Source: CALAED01 sp036378315 (GTDB taxonomy: Bacteria > Actinomycetota > Actinomycetes > Streptosporangiales > Streptosporangiaceae). Taken from it: DNA of 64,000 nucleotides. The position numbers and the translations under genes are program-made. Under the pieces are notes generated by a model. That model was not told the DNA's origin and ran no database searches. It saw only the letters and a list, made by a program, of their open reading frames with translations. The DNA lies in assembly GCA_036378315.1 (NCBI GenBank), contig DASUWU010000147.1, positions 31,750 through 95,749 of the forward strand, written 5' to 3'. Every line of letters starts with the position of its first letter. The first letter of the stretch is position 1. Of the stretch, positions 56,700 through 64,000 are shown in pieces.

Positions 56700-57677
56700 T
56701 CAGGCGGGCCGGCGCCGCAGCGCGATCGTGACGTTGGCGCCGGTGTCCGGGGACACGACGACCTCCTGGGTCGCGGCGACGCCCCCGGCGAGCAGCTCGA
56801 CGTCGACCGGAACGGAGCGTTTGACCAGCGCGAGCGCGACCGGGCCCAGCTCGTAGTGCCGCGCAGCGGATCCCACGGACCCGACCGCCCGGCCCCGCAG
56901 CTCCACCGGGTCGCCGTGCGCCGGCAGCCGGTCGACGCTGCCGTCCAGGTGCAGGAACACCAGCCGGCGCGGCGGCCGGCCCAGGTTGTGCACCCGGGCC
57001 ACCGTCTCCTGGCCGCGGTAGCACCCCTTGTCAAGGTGGACCGCGGTCTCGATCCAGCCGGCCTCGTGCGGGATCGTCCGGTCGTCGGTGTCGAGGCCGA
57101 ACCGCGGCCGGTGCGCCGCGATGCGCAGCGCCTCGTACGCCCACAGACCAGCGGGCCGCACTCCCCAGTCGCGCCCGGCGAGCTCGGCGCGCGGCACGAG
57201 CAACGTCGTGCCGGCGACGTCGGGCATGGCGAGCTCGCCCTCGGCCGGGCCGCTGGTGGTGACCACCGCATAGGAGTCCGTCACGTCCGCGACCTCGACG
57301 CGCAGCATGAACCGCATCGAGTCGAGGAAGCTCACGAGGGCCTCCGCGGTGCCGGGCTCGACGTGCGCCCACACGGCGGTGCCGTCGTCGACGAGCGCCA
57401 GGTGGTGCTCGACCCGGCCCTGCGGGCTGAGCAGCAGCGCCTCGGCGGGCTCGAAGGGCCGCAGCCGCTCCAGGTGCTGCGTCGTCATGCTGTGCAGCCA
57501 GCGCAGCCGGTCGGGGCCGCCGATCCGGACGACGCCGCGGTTGCTCCGGTCGACGAACGCGCCGGTCTCGGCGAGCGCACGCTGCTCATGGAAGGGCTCT
57601 CCGTAGTGCGCGGCGATCTCTTCGTCGGGCGGGTCGGCGGGCACGGCTCCGGGCGCCGTCAGCAGCGGGCTCTTCAT
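56700..57677 (-). CDS. ygfZ: YgfZ/GcvT-domain folate-binding protein
   Basis: 325 residues. The GcvT-like fold carries the YgfZ signature DKGCYRGQETVAR with its essential Cys, plus NRGVVRIGGPDRLRWLHSM. YgfZ uses tetrahydrofolate and helps maintain iron-sulfur enzymes such as the MiaB type. It is 10 bp from fur on the same strand, a linkage also seen in Streptomyces and consistent with iron-sulfur homeostasis. Confidence 0.92.
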   Translation of the reverse strand: MKSPLLTAPGAVPADPPDEEIAAHYGEPFHEQRALAETGAFVDRSNRGVVRIGGPDRLRWLHSMTTQHLERLRPFEPAEALLLSPQGRVEHHLALVDDGTAVWAHVEPGTAEALVSFLDSMRFMLRVEVADVTDSYAVVTTSGPAEGELAMPDVAGTTLLVPRAELAGRDWGVRPAGLWAYEALRIAAHRPRFGLDTDDRTIPHEAGWIETAVHLDKGCYRGQETVARVHNLGRPPRRLVFLHLDGSVDRLPAHGDPVELRGRAVGSVGSAARHYELGPVALALVKRSVPVDVELLAGGVAATQEVVVSPDTGANVTIALRRRPA

Positions 57678-57687
57678 GCGTTCCAGG

Positions 57688-58104
57688 CTACGCGTCCCGG
57701 CAGTCGCGGCAGAGGCCGTAGACGGTGAGGTGGTGCACGTCGGTGACGAAACCGTACTCGCGGTCCAGCACCCCGACGAGGCCGGCGGCGACCTCGGGCC
57801 CGACGTCCTGGACCCGGCCGCACTCGCGGCACATCAGGTGCACGTGCTCGGCCTCGGCGGCGAGGTGGTAGGTCGGCGGGCCGTGCTTGAGGTGGGCGTG
57901 CTTGACCAGGCCGAGCTCTTCGAGCAGCTCGAGCGTGCGGTAGATGGTCGAGATGTTGACCCCGCGGGCGGTGCGCTGCACCTCGGTGCAGATCTGCTCC
58001 GGAGTGCCGTGCTCGAGCGCTGTCACCGCCTCGAGCACGAGCTGGCGCTGCGGTGTGACCCGGTAGCCATGGGACCGCAGCTCCTCCTGCCAGGTCTCGG
58101 GCAT
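57688..58104 (-). CDS. Fur-family metalloregulator
   Basis: 138 residues. The winged helix (GYRVTPQRQLVLEAV, GVNISTIYRTLELLEELGLV) is followed by the metal-binding dimerisation domain (HVHLMCRECGRVQD with Cys-x2-Cys, VHHLTVYGLCRDCRDA with a second Cys-x2-Cys). Both Cys pairs of the structural zinc site are present. Whether it senses iron, zinc or peroxide cannot be told by eye; the ygfZ link favours iron. No clear Fur box was identified upstream. Confidence 0.92.
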   Translation of the reverse strand: MPETWQEELRSHGYRVTPQRQLVLEAVTALEHGTPEQICTEVQRTARGVNISTIYRTLELLEELGLVKHAHLKHGPPTYHLAAEAEHVHLMCRECGRVQDVGPEVAAGLVGVLDREYGFVTDVHHLTVYGLCRDCRDA

Positions 58105-58184
58105 ACATCGAGTCTATGACCGCGTCCGTTCCCGCGGGGGGCCCGCTGTGACGCCGGTCACCTCGGACACGGCAAAAAACTCGC

Positions 58185-58213
58185 TTGCCACTCCCTCGAC
58201 GCTCGCATAGCGT
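58185..58213 (+). promoter_or_regulatory. Consensus-like promoter facing an intergenic structured unit
   Basis: TTGCCA (58185-58190), a 17-bp spacer and TAGCGT (58208-58213). Transcription would start near 58220 and run rightward through the mini-ORF at 58247 to the terminator at 58447-58514. There is no plus-strand gene downstream before 59335. Confidence 0.6.
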
Positions 58214-58246
58214 GCTGCTAACGCGGGAAAGGAGGTGGTCCAAAGC

Positions 58247-58285
58247 ATGCATAGCTCTAGGACTCGCGAGGTGGCTGTCCACTAG
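58247..58285 (+). CDS. Mini-ORF of 12 codons with strong ribosome-binding site
   Basis: GGGAAAGGAGG, eleven bases, then ATG. The reading is MHSSRTREVAVH and stop. It begins about 27 bases from the predicted transcription start. The peptide is too short for a domain call; three Arg/His-rich clusters are seen. It may be a leader peptide or a real microprotein. The following 160 bases form several hairpins before a terminator. Confidence 0.4.
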   Translation: MHSSRTREVAVH

Positions 58286-58446
58286 CCGCCGTCCGCGTGT
58301 GCGGCCGTCTGTCGCTGGGAGCCCCGCGCAAGGGACTCCCCGTCGTATGGACAACCCGCTCACGTCGGCCCCGGGGTGATTCACCCCGGAACCCGTAGTT
58401 GGGAACCGCCCGCTGGAAGGCGGCGGTGAATACCAGACAGACACCC

Positions 58447-58514
58447 GATCCCCGGACCGGTGGGACTAGTCCTGCCCGCCCCCGTCGCACGCGGCGGGAA
58501 GTGGTCCGGGGATC
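58447..58514 (+). terminator. Intrinsic terminator of the structured unit
   Basis: GATCCCCGGACC (58447-58458) pairs perfectly with GGTCCGGGGATC (58503-58514) and GTCTTTT follows. The 44-base interior holds a further GC-rich hairpin. It is the clearest T-tailed terminator in the window. Confidence 0.8.
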
Positions 58515-58542
58515 GTCTTTTCCCGGATCACCGCTGGCGGGC

Positions 58543-59028
58543 CTACGACACCCGTTTCAGCTGGGCGGACAGGTGGGACTGCAGCCGCTGGCCCACCGCG
58601 GCCATGTCGTAGGCGTAGCCGAGGTCCTCGCCGATCATCCCGTACAGCCTGCGGCCGGCGGTCACCTCCTTGGCGGTCTCGGTACGGGCCACCACGTCGG
58701 TGCTCAGCTCGGCGCGGGTGCCGGTGATCTCGCCCAGGTAGATCTCGGCGATCCCGCTCGGATGGGCGAGGATCACCTCCAGCCGGCCACCCGGCTGGGG
58801 TCTCCAGAAGCCGGCCTCGGTGGCCAGCGGCGCCCCGAGGTGGCCCGCGTCGTCCAGCCGCCACGTGCGGCTGGTGTAGATCAGGTAGGGCTTGCCGTTG
58901 TGCGTGAAGGAGATCTCCTGGCCGAAGCGGAAGCTCTCGATCGTTGGATAGCCGCCGACGCCCGCGCCTTCCCATTCGCCGATGAGGAACTCGAGAGGCG
59001 CGAGGTCAGGGTGCAGCTCAGGCTCCAT
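58543..59028 (-). CDS. Nitrobindin-family heme-binding beta-barrel protein (FABP-like)
   Basis: 161 residues from the ATG at 59028. The family motif LIGEWEGAGVGGYPTI (GxWxGxG) lies near the start, and the C-terminal MAAVGQRLQSHLSAQLKR includes the His expected to ligate heme iron. Relatives (M. tuberculosis Rv2717c) bind ferric heme and act on peroxynitrite or nitric oxide. Proximity to fur fits iron or nitrosative stress. Upstream in-frame codons would add 16 poorly conserved residues. Confidence 0.88.
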   Translation of the reverse strand: MEPELHPDLAPLEFLIGEWEGAGVGGYPTIESFRFGQEISFTHNGKPYLIYTSRTWRLDDAGHLGAPLATEAGFWRPQPGGRLEVILAHPSGIAEIYLGEITGTRAELSTDVVARTETAKEVTAGRRLYGMIGEDLGYAYDMAAVGQRLQSHLSAQLKRVS

Positions 59029-59122
59029 GCTGGCCGAGCGTAGCGGCGTTTGGCCCGCGCGGCTCCCATCGCGCACGGACTCGTCCGCCGGTACCGCGCT
59101 CCGGCGCCCGGGCGGCCGGCGA

Positions 59123-59221
59123 TTAGCGGGGCCTGGACAGCTTGACGACCAAGACGAGCGCGGCCACCGCGACGGTCGTCAACACCAGGACGAGCGCGAT
59201 GGCGTTCACCGTGCCGAGCAC
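59123..59221 (-). CDS. Possible 32-residue single-helix membrane protein
   Basis: GTG at 59221 opens a reading of one long hydrophobic helix (NAIALVLVLTTVAVAALVLVV) ending KLSRPR. There is no good ribosome-binding site. The composition is right for a small membrane protein and the basic end would lie in the cytosol. It could equally be chance reading in GC-rich DNA. Confidence 0.35.
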   Translation of the reverse strand: MLGTVNAIALVLVLTTVAVAALVLVVKLSRPR

Positions 59222-59334
59222 AGCCGGAAGTCTAGGACAGCGATGCCATGGATCTTCTCCTTTCCAACGGCATGTCGCGCCCGGCCGTCGGGCGCCGCCC
59301 ACGGCACGGCGGTCCAAGGTACTAATCTTCGCTT

Positions 59335-59697
59335 ATGGGGCGATCGCTTGTGATCAAGGCGACGGCGGGCGCGGACAGCCCGGAACGCTGCAACCAGGCC
59401 TTCACTGTCGCCGCCGCCGCCGCGGCGAGCGGGGTTCCGGTGTCGTTGTGGCTGACCGGCGAATCCTCGTGGTACGGGCTGCCCGGCCGGGCCGAGGAGT
59501 TCACGCTGCCGCACGCCACGCCGCTGGCCGACCTCCTGCAGGTCGTGCTGGCCGCCGGCCAGGTGACGGTCTGCACGCAGTGCGCGGCTCGCCGGAACAT
59601 CACCGAGGACGATTTGATCAAGGGCGTGCGGATCGCCGGAGCGCCGACCTTCGTGGAAGAGATCACAGCCGAGGGCGCGCAGGCGCTCGTCTACTAA
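59335..59697 (+). CDS. DsrE/DsrF-like family protein
   Basis: 120 residues. The fold pattern fits the DsrE superfamily: VIKATAGADSPERCNQAFTVAAAAAASGVPVSLWLTGES, and VTVCTQCAARRNITEDDLIKGVRIAG with a Cys-x2-Cys pair in the place of the reactive Cys. Family members handle or relay sulfur. No sulfur-oxidation genes are near, so the partner is unknown. Confidence 0.82.
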   Translation: MGRSLVIKATAGADSPERCNQAFTVAAAAAASGVPVSLWLTGESSWYGLPGRAEEFTLPHATPLADLLQVVLAAGQVTVCTQCAARRNITEDDLIKGVRIAGAPTFVEEITAEGAQALVY

Positions 59698-59775
59698 CCT
59701 CAATTCAGACATCCCGGCATCACTCCGACGACGATTCCCGGCACCAGGAGAGACGGGCTGTCCTGACCGGCCGCC

Positions 59776-60510
59776 GTGGACAACACTGGGGCAATGGCGA
59801 CGCTGTGGGACGTCCTACGCGACTGCATACCTAACGATCATGCCCGCCAGGTGACCTCACGGCACTATCTGGACGAGGCCATGACGGCACCCGAAGCGCC
59901 CGATCTGGTGGTGGATCTCGGATGCGGCCGCGGCACCTCGGCCGAGCTCTTCCGTCGCCACGCCCCCCGCGTCAGGTGGGTCGGCGTCGACATCACCGAC
60001 TCCTACGAGGCCGGGCAGCCGAAAGCGACCGACGCTCCCCTCCTGTGGTACGACGGGCTCCACCTCCCGCTCCGTACCTGCTCGGTGCCCCTGATCTATT
60101 CCCACCAGGTCTTCGAGCACGTCCAGTGGCCGAGGGAGCTACTCATGGAGATCGCCCGCGTGCTGCGACCCGGCGGCGTGCTCATCGGCAGCACGTCCCA
60201 GTTCGAGCCGTACCACTCGCGCAGCCTGTGGAACTACACGCCGTACGGGTTCCGTGTCCTCGTCGAGGAGGCGGGCCTCGTCCTGGAGGAAATCCGCCCG
60301 TCGCTGGACGGGGTGACGCTGATCGAACGGCTTTACCACAACGACCGCGAGAACTACAGCCGTTACTGGGTCGAGGAGTCGCCGCTCAATCGCGAGATCG
60401 ACAAGTGGGGCGAGGAGACCGGGCGGCGCCCCTCGCTGGTGAACCTCAGGAAGCTGACGTTCTGCGGGCAGTTCGCCTTCCGCGTGCGCAAGCCGTCCGA
60501 GGCGATCTGA
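59776..60510 (+). CDS. Class I SAM-dependent methyltransferase
   Basis: 244 residues from GTG at 59776; an ATG at 59794 would drop six residues, and neither has a strong ribosome-binding site. Motif I is LVVDLGCGRGTSAELF, motif II is WVGVDITDSYEAG, and motif IV/V is IYSHQVFEHVQWP ... RVLRPGGVLIGSTSQFEPYH. This resembles methyltransferases acting on sugars or small molecules in biosynthetic clusters. Acceptor unknown; it stands alone. Confidence 0.85.
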   Translation: MDNTGAMATLWDVLRDCIPNDHARQVTSRHYLDEAMTAPEAPDLVVDLGCGRGTSAELFRRHAPRVRWVGVDITDSYEAGQPKATDAPLLWYDGLHLPLRTCSVPLIYSHQVFEHVQWPRELLMEIARVLRPGGVLIGSTSQFEPYHSRSLWNYTPYGFRVLVEEAGLVLEEIRPSLDGVTLIERLYHNDRENYSRYWVEESPLNREIDKWGEETGRRPSLVNLRKLTFCGQFAFRVRKPSEAI

Positions 60511-60564
60511 AAAGGGTGCCGCCGCGGGTGCGCCGCCCGGTTCGCCGGCGTCCGGACGAACACG

Positions 60565-61911
60565 CTAGCGCGCGGCTCGGCCGGTCCCGCCAAGCCCTGA
60601 CAGGTCGCGGGCGCCGACGCTGTTGCGGTGGGCGACGCTAGACCCGAGGGATATCTGGGGCCAGAGGCCGTTGATTTCCTGGCGGCTGCGCTCGCTCCAC
60701 TCCCTGGCGAGGGGATCGCGGGCCTTGTAGAAGTTGAGCGCGTACCCGCCCGAGTGGAGGCGCAGCAGCGCGAACCCGCCCGGGTACTCCTTGACCGCGC
60801 CGACCTCCTGCTGCGTGACGTGCGCGGCGCCGGGCAGCACCGTGCGCCGGTTGCGGTGGGTGTGCCCCGCGTGCTGCAGGAACACTCCGGGCGTCCGCGC
60901 GTACGTGGCGAGCACCGACGCCGCCTGCCCGGCCTCCAGCGCGGTGGCGCCGGTGTCGGCGAGCGGATGGTCGGGCGTGATCAGCGGATGGTGACCGACG
61001 ACGATCGTCGGCTGGTCGCGGTGCGCGGCGAGGTCGGCCTCGAACCAGGCGAGCTGCCCACCTGACAGGCCGCCCGCGTCCCCGCCGCCGCCCGGCTTGT
61101 CGTAGGTGTCCAGGCAGATGAGGTGGAGGCCGTCGAGGTCGGTCGAGTAGTACGTCGGCCGGTCCCCGGGGAAGAAGCGGTCGCGGAAGCAGTCGCGACC
61201 CTGCCACCGCCCTGGGCCGCACCCGGCGTAGGCGGCACCGGCATGCGCCCTGTCGTGGTTGCCGCGGGCCACGAAGTAGTCGGCCTGGTGCGCGCCGAAG
61301 CGGTCGAGCAGCGCCTTGGCGCGGGCGAGGTCGGCCGGTGCGCCCTCGTCCGAGATATCCCCCGCGGCCAGCAGGTAGCGCGCGCCGCGCCGGCGGGCGT
61401 CGGCGACCACCGCCTCCGCCATGATCTCGGGGTAGGGGGGGCGGCCCGCGAGCTGGGCGATGCCCTTGATCTCGGGCAGGCCGCCGACGAGGCCGGCGAC
61501 GGTCTCGCCGAGGTGCAGGTCGTTGCAGAGCGCGATCGAGAAGAGATGCCGGCCGGGCGGCGGCAGCGGGGTGGCGAAGCGGAACGTGCCGCCCGGCTGT
61601 GGCGTGCCGGCCGCCTCCCCCGCGGCGAGGACCGTCGCCGCCGCCGGCTTGCCGCCCGATCGGGCCTGGTAGTAGTAGGTGCGGCCGGGTTCGAGGCCGT
61701 TGACCTCGACATAGTGGTGCGGCGTCGGGGCGTCGTCGCCGTACGCCACCTCGGTGAGCCGGGCCGGATGGGTTCCGTACGCTACCTCGCCGTCGGCGGG
61801 CGCCGGGACCATCCGGCCGAGCCCGTCGTCGGTGCCCGGCACGCCGGTGTACCACGTGAAGACGGCGCTGGTCTCGGCCAGCGTGACGAGTTCCAGGTCG
61901 ACCGGCTGCAC
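60565..61911 (-). CDS. Calcineurin-like metallophosphoesterase with fibronectin-type N-terminal domain
   Basis: 448 residues from GTG at 61911. An N-terminal fibronectin/purple-acid-phosphatase-like beta domain (LVTLAETSAVFTWYTG ... EVNGLEPGRTYYYQAR) precedes the catalytic domain. Metal motifs are LCNDLHLGE (D-x-H), AAGDISDEG, FVARGNHDRAHAG (GNHD), VVGHHPLIT and LQHAGHTHRNR (GHxH). No signal peptide is seen, unlike most purple acid phosphatases, and the N-terminal Asp motif reads N-D-L-H. The substrate is unknown. It lies 19 bp downstream of gatD. Confidence 0.86.
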   Translation of the reverse strand: MQPVDLELVTLAETSAVFTWYTGVPGTDDGLGRMVPAPADGEVAYGTHPARLTEVAYGDDAPTPHHYVEVNGLEPGRTYYYQARSGGKPAAATVLAAGEAAGTPQPGGTFRFATPLPPPGRHLFSIALCNDLHLGETVAGLVGGLPEIKGIAQLAGRPPYPEIMAEAVVADARRRGARYLLAAGDISDEGAPADLARAKALLDRFGAHQADYFVARGNHDRAHAGAAYAGCGPGRWQGRDCFRDRFFPGDRPTYYSTDLDGLHLICLDTYDKPGGGGDAGGLSGGQLAWFEADLAAHRDQPTIVVGHHPLITPDHPLADTGATALEAGQAASVLATYARTPGVFLQHAGHTHRNRRTVLPGAAHVTQQEVGAVKEYPGGFALLRLHSGGYALNFYKARDPLAREWSERSRQEINGLWPQISLGSSVAHRNSVGARDLSGLGGTGRAAR

Positions 61912-61930
61912 GGCTGCGGGCGCGGCGGGG

Positions 61931-62644
61931 TCAGCCGGGCAGCACAGCGGCGAGGCGCTCCTCGCGGAGCCGCCCGGCCCACGAGTCGTCGACGGGCGCG
62001 AGCTCGCGGCCGGCCGCCCAGCCCAGCAGCAGGTCGGCGAGAGCCGGGTTGCGCACCAGCGCCGGCCCGTGCATGTAGGTGCCGACGATGTGGTCGCGGT
62101 GGGCGCCTTCTGTGCCGTCGCCGTTGCCGACGCCGACCGTGGTCGTGGCCAGCGGCCGGGCGCCGGGACCGAGCCGGGTGACGCCCTGGTGGTTTTCGAA
62201 GCCGGTGATCGTCGGGATGCCGAGCGCCGGGTCGACCTCACCGGCGATCTCGCCGACGGCGCGCTTGCCGCCGCGGCCGCTGCGCATGTCGAGCAGGCCG
62301 AGGCCCTCGACCTGCTGGCCCTCCTCGCCGCCGAACTCGGTGCCGAGCAGCTGGTAGCCGGCGCACACGGCGAAGACGACCGAGCCGTACTCGACGGCGC
62401 GCTGCAGCCCGCCGTCGGCGCGCAGCCGCTGCGCGGCCAGGATCTGCGGCCGGTCCTCGCCGCCGCCCATCAGGTAGATGTCGCCGTCGACCGGGACGGG
62501 CTCGTCGGAGCGCACGTGCACCGTGTCGGTGAAGATGCCGCGCAGCGCGGCCCGCCGCTCGAGGACGATGACGTTGCCGCGGTCGCCGTACGTGCTGAGC
62601 AGGTCGGGATAGATCCAGACGATCTTGATGCGGTCAGACGACAC
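61931..62644 (-). CDS. gatD: Lipid II isoglutaminyl synthase, glutaminase subunit GatD
   Basis: 237 residues from GTG at 62644, overlapping the end of murT by 11 bases. It is a CobB/CobQ-like class I amidotransferase: IYPDLLSTYGDRGNVIVL, LMGGGEDRPQ, nucleophile Cys in VVFAVCAGYQLLGTEF, and His in VGTYMHGPALVRNP. It supplies ammonia to MurT for amidation of D-Glu to D-isoglutamine in the peptidoglycan stem, at the cytosolic face of the membrane. Confidence 0.93.
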   Translation of the reverse strand: MSSDRIKIVWIYPDLLSTYGDRGNVIVLERRAALRGIFTDTVHVRSDEPVPVDGDIYLMGGGEDRPQILAAQRLRADGGLQRAVEYGSVVFAVCAGYQLLGTEFGGEEGQQVEGLGLLDMRSGRGGKRAVGEIAGEVDPALGIPTITGFENHQGVTRLGPGARPLATTTVGVGNGDGTEGAHRDHIVGTYMHGPALVRNPALADLLLGWAAGRELAPVDDSWAGRLREERLAAVLPG

Positions 62645-63866
62645 GGCCGTACCTCGCTCGGATCTGCTGGAAGGCGGTGTAGTTCGCGATCACGTCCAGC
62701 CGGCCGGGCCCCATCGAGGTGATCGCGTCGTCGATGTCGTCGACGAGCGTGAAGGCGACCTCGGCCGCCTCGAGCCGGGCGGCCAGGTCGAGCCGGCGCT
62801 CGCCGGTCGCCCACACGGGGCGGCCGCGCAGCACGCGGTAGTCGACGTCCCACAGCCATGAGGTGTCGCGCCCGTCCGGCCCCTGCGCGTTGATCGACAG
62901 CGCCACGGGCCCCGGCGCCGGTTCGAGCACATCGAACGCCTCGAGCCAGCCCGCCGGGTTCTTCGCCAGCAGCAGCCGCAGCCGCCTGCCCTCGTGCTCG
63001 ACTGTGGTGTACCGGCCGGCCACGGAGGTGACGCCGGCCAGCCTGGGCAGCGCCTCTTCCGGCTCGACGCCGAGCTGGGCGGCGACGGCGAGGGCGATCG
63101 CCGCGTTGGCCCGGTTGGCCCGGCCGGGCAGCTGCAGGGACAGCTCGTAGGTCTTGCCGCGCGGCGTGGTCACCCGATCGGCGTGCAGGATCCAGTCGGG
63201 CTTGGGCCGGGCGAAGTGGCACTCGCGGCACTTCCAGTGCACGCCCTCGCGGTCGAGGGGCCCGCCGCACTCGGGGCAGCACCAGGAGTCCTCCCGCCAG
63301 TGCTGGCCGGCGGAGACCCAGGTGATGCTCTTGGCCGTCGACGCGCCCCAGGTGACGAGCGGATCGTCGCAGTTGGCCACCACATGGGTGTCGGCGCCGT
63401 CGAGCGCTGACCGCCACTTGCCCGCCAGCAACCAGATCTCGGCGGCGCGGTCCATCTGGTCACGGCTGAGGTTCATCAGGGCGACGATGGCCGCCGAGGT
63501 CTCCGCCAGCACCATCGGGACGTACTTCTCGTCGCATTCGAGCACCGCGTACGGCGCCGTCGGCGCCTGCGCGAGGGCCAGCACGTGTCCGGACGGCATG
63601 TTCGCGCCGAAGGCATTGGTCGCCACCTCGCCGCGGGCGCGCAGCGCGGAGGCGATGAGGCGGGTGGTCGTCGTCTTGCCGTTGGTGGCGCTGACCAGGA
63701 CCAGCCTGCGGTCGGTCGACAGCCGGCGCAGCAGCTCGGGGTCGAGCGCGAGACCGACCCGTCCGCCGATCACCGAGCCGTCGCCGCGCCCGGCCAGCCG
63801 CGACATCTTCGATGCGGTACGGCCCAGGGCGGCCGCCACCTGCGCGCGCACGGGAAGGTCGCTCAA
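62634..63866 (-). CDS. murT: Lipid II isoglutaminyl synthase, Mur-ligase subunit MurT
   Basis: 410 residues. TTG at 63866 is chosen because GGAGG lies four bases upstream and the reading starts LSDLPVRAQVAAALGR, as in remembered homologues. The Mur ligase core has VSATNGKTTTTRLIA (P-loop) and LECDEKYVP. A zinc ribbon (CCPECGG ... CRECH) is inserted, as in MurT proteins. The C-terminal DUF1727 part is WLWDVDYRVL ... VIANYTAFQQIRARYG. It amidates lipid II with GatD. The last 134 bp of the window hold nothing I can identify. Confidence 0.92.
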   Translation of the reverse strand: MSDLPVRAQVAAALGRTASKMSRLAGRGDGSVIGGRVGLALDPELLRRLSTDRRLVLVSATNGKTTTTRLIASALRARGEVATNAFGANMPSGHVLALAQAPTAPYAVLECDEKYVPMVLAETSAAIVALMNLSRDQMDRAAEIWLLAGKWRSALDGADTHVVANCDDPLVTWGASTAKSITWVSAGQHWREDSWCCPECGGPLDREGVHWKCRECHFARPKPDWILHADRVTTPRGKTYELSLQLPGRANRANAAIALAVAAQLGVEPEEALPRLAGVTSVAGRYTTVEHEGRRLRLLLAKNPAGWLEAFDVLEPAPGPVALSINAQGPDGRDTSWLWDVDYRVLRGRPVWATGERRLDLAARLEAAEVAFTLVDDIDDAITSMGPGRLDVIANYTAFQQIRARYGRVV

Positions 63867-64000
63867 CTGGCCTCCGTCTCTGGTTGGTGCGGGTCGGTAC
63901 GGGTGGCCCGCGGGCCGCGTCGCCGCGGGGACGCGGAACCCAGAGCCACAGCCTAACCGGTCCGCCGAGCCGGTTTGGGCGGATGGTCGCAATCGCGGAC

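Larger units (their letters stand above)
58220..58520 (+). ncRNA. Candidate small structured transcript
   Basis: Bounded by the promoter at 58185-58213 and the hairpin at 58447-58514. Inside are the mini-ORF, hairpin CCGGGGTG-ATT-CACCCCGG (about 58361-58379) and a weaker pair CCGCC/GGCGG. This accounts for most of the 438-bp gap between fur and the nitrobindin gene (58105-58542). No known RNA family is recognised. Confidence 0.4.

Noticed and set aside
58185..58379. 64-codon reading across the fur-nitrobindin gap
   Set aside because: Its TTG start is the -35 box itself, it has no ribosome-binding site, and the frame differs from the mini-ORF with the strong site.

Overview
The window is high-GC actinobacterial chromosome. 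CarD, MshA (mycothiol), a stand-alone GroEL2-type chaperonin, the XRE-HBHA-DUF2516 set, DUF3263, DUF2637 and MurT/GatD are all present. Gene order matches the Streptomyces core in several blocks (groEL2-csp-sulfur carrier-thrC homologue-otsA; carD-ispF; phoR/phoP/phoU; cysS-rlmB-tRNA-Thr). Together these suggest a Streptomyces relative, perhaps Streptosporangiales. No insertion sequence, prophage, CRISPR array or rRNA operon was seen, and there is one tRNA.

Left edge (1-3548, minus): an acyl-CoA dehydrogenase, a free-standing adenylation enzyme, a carrier protein and a truncated KASIII-like enzyme. This is the set that builds pyrrole-2-carboxyl-S-carrier from proline and moves the acyl group (CloN2-N5 type in aminocoumarins). 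It marks the edge of a biosynthetic cluster that continues to the left.

3720-13318: an Ada/AlkA fusion with an apparently broken glycosylase half; groEL behind two tandem CIRCE operators; an XPB-type helicase; a cold-shock protein; and a SAM (S-box) riboswitch ahead of a threonine-synthase homologue and a sulfur carrier. The last group is best explained as a methionine-biosynthesis unit. otsA follows.

13344-23650: an ECF-like sigma factor back to back with a membrane Ser/Thr kinase, otsB, a SAM hydrolase, a cation exchanger, a MarR regulator, a mycosin-like subtilase and a DUF4097 lipoprotein.

23581-37166: tRNA-Thr, rlmB, a ClpC-N-domain protein and cysS. Next comes a tyrosine-catabolism pair (hmgA, fahA) around a DUF2637 protein, then ispF and carD without the expected ispD. 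Phosphate control follows: phoR-phoP and phoU around a PHO-box array.

36423-52768: gpmA, a YbjN-like protein, mshA, an SDR, a GH6 cellulase under a perfect CebR box, a BlaI/M56 pair with its operator, a macro-domain protein, an AlaX-type editing protein, SGNH hydrolase, DUF2516/HBHA/XRE, YpfJ-like protease, DUF2207, asparaginase, a BKACE enzyme and dtd.

52847-63866: a secreted I36-like protein; an FHA protein whose 3' end overlaps that of a Ser/Thr kinase with an extracellular lytic-transglycosylase-like domain lacking the catalytic Glu; ygfZ; fur; an unexplained promoter/mini-ORF/terminator unit; nitrobindin; DsrE; a methyltransferase; a metallophosphoesterase; and gatD/murT.

Start codons were chosen by ribosome-binding sites, overlaps and remembered family length. 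No alignment or database search could be run.
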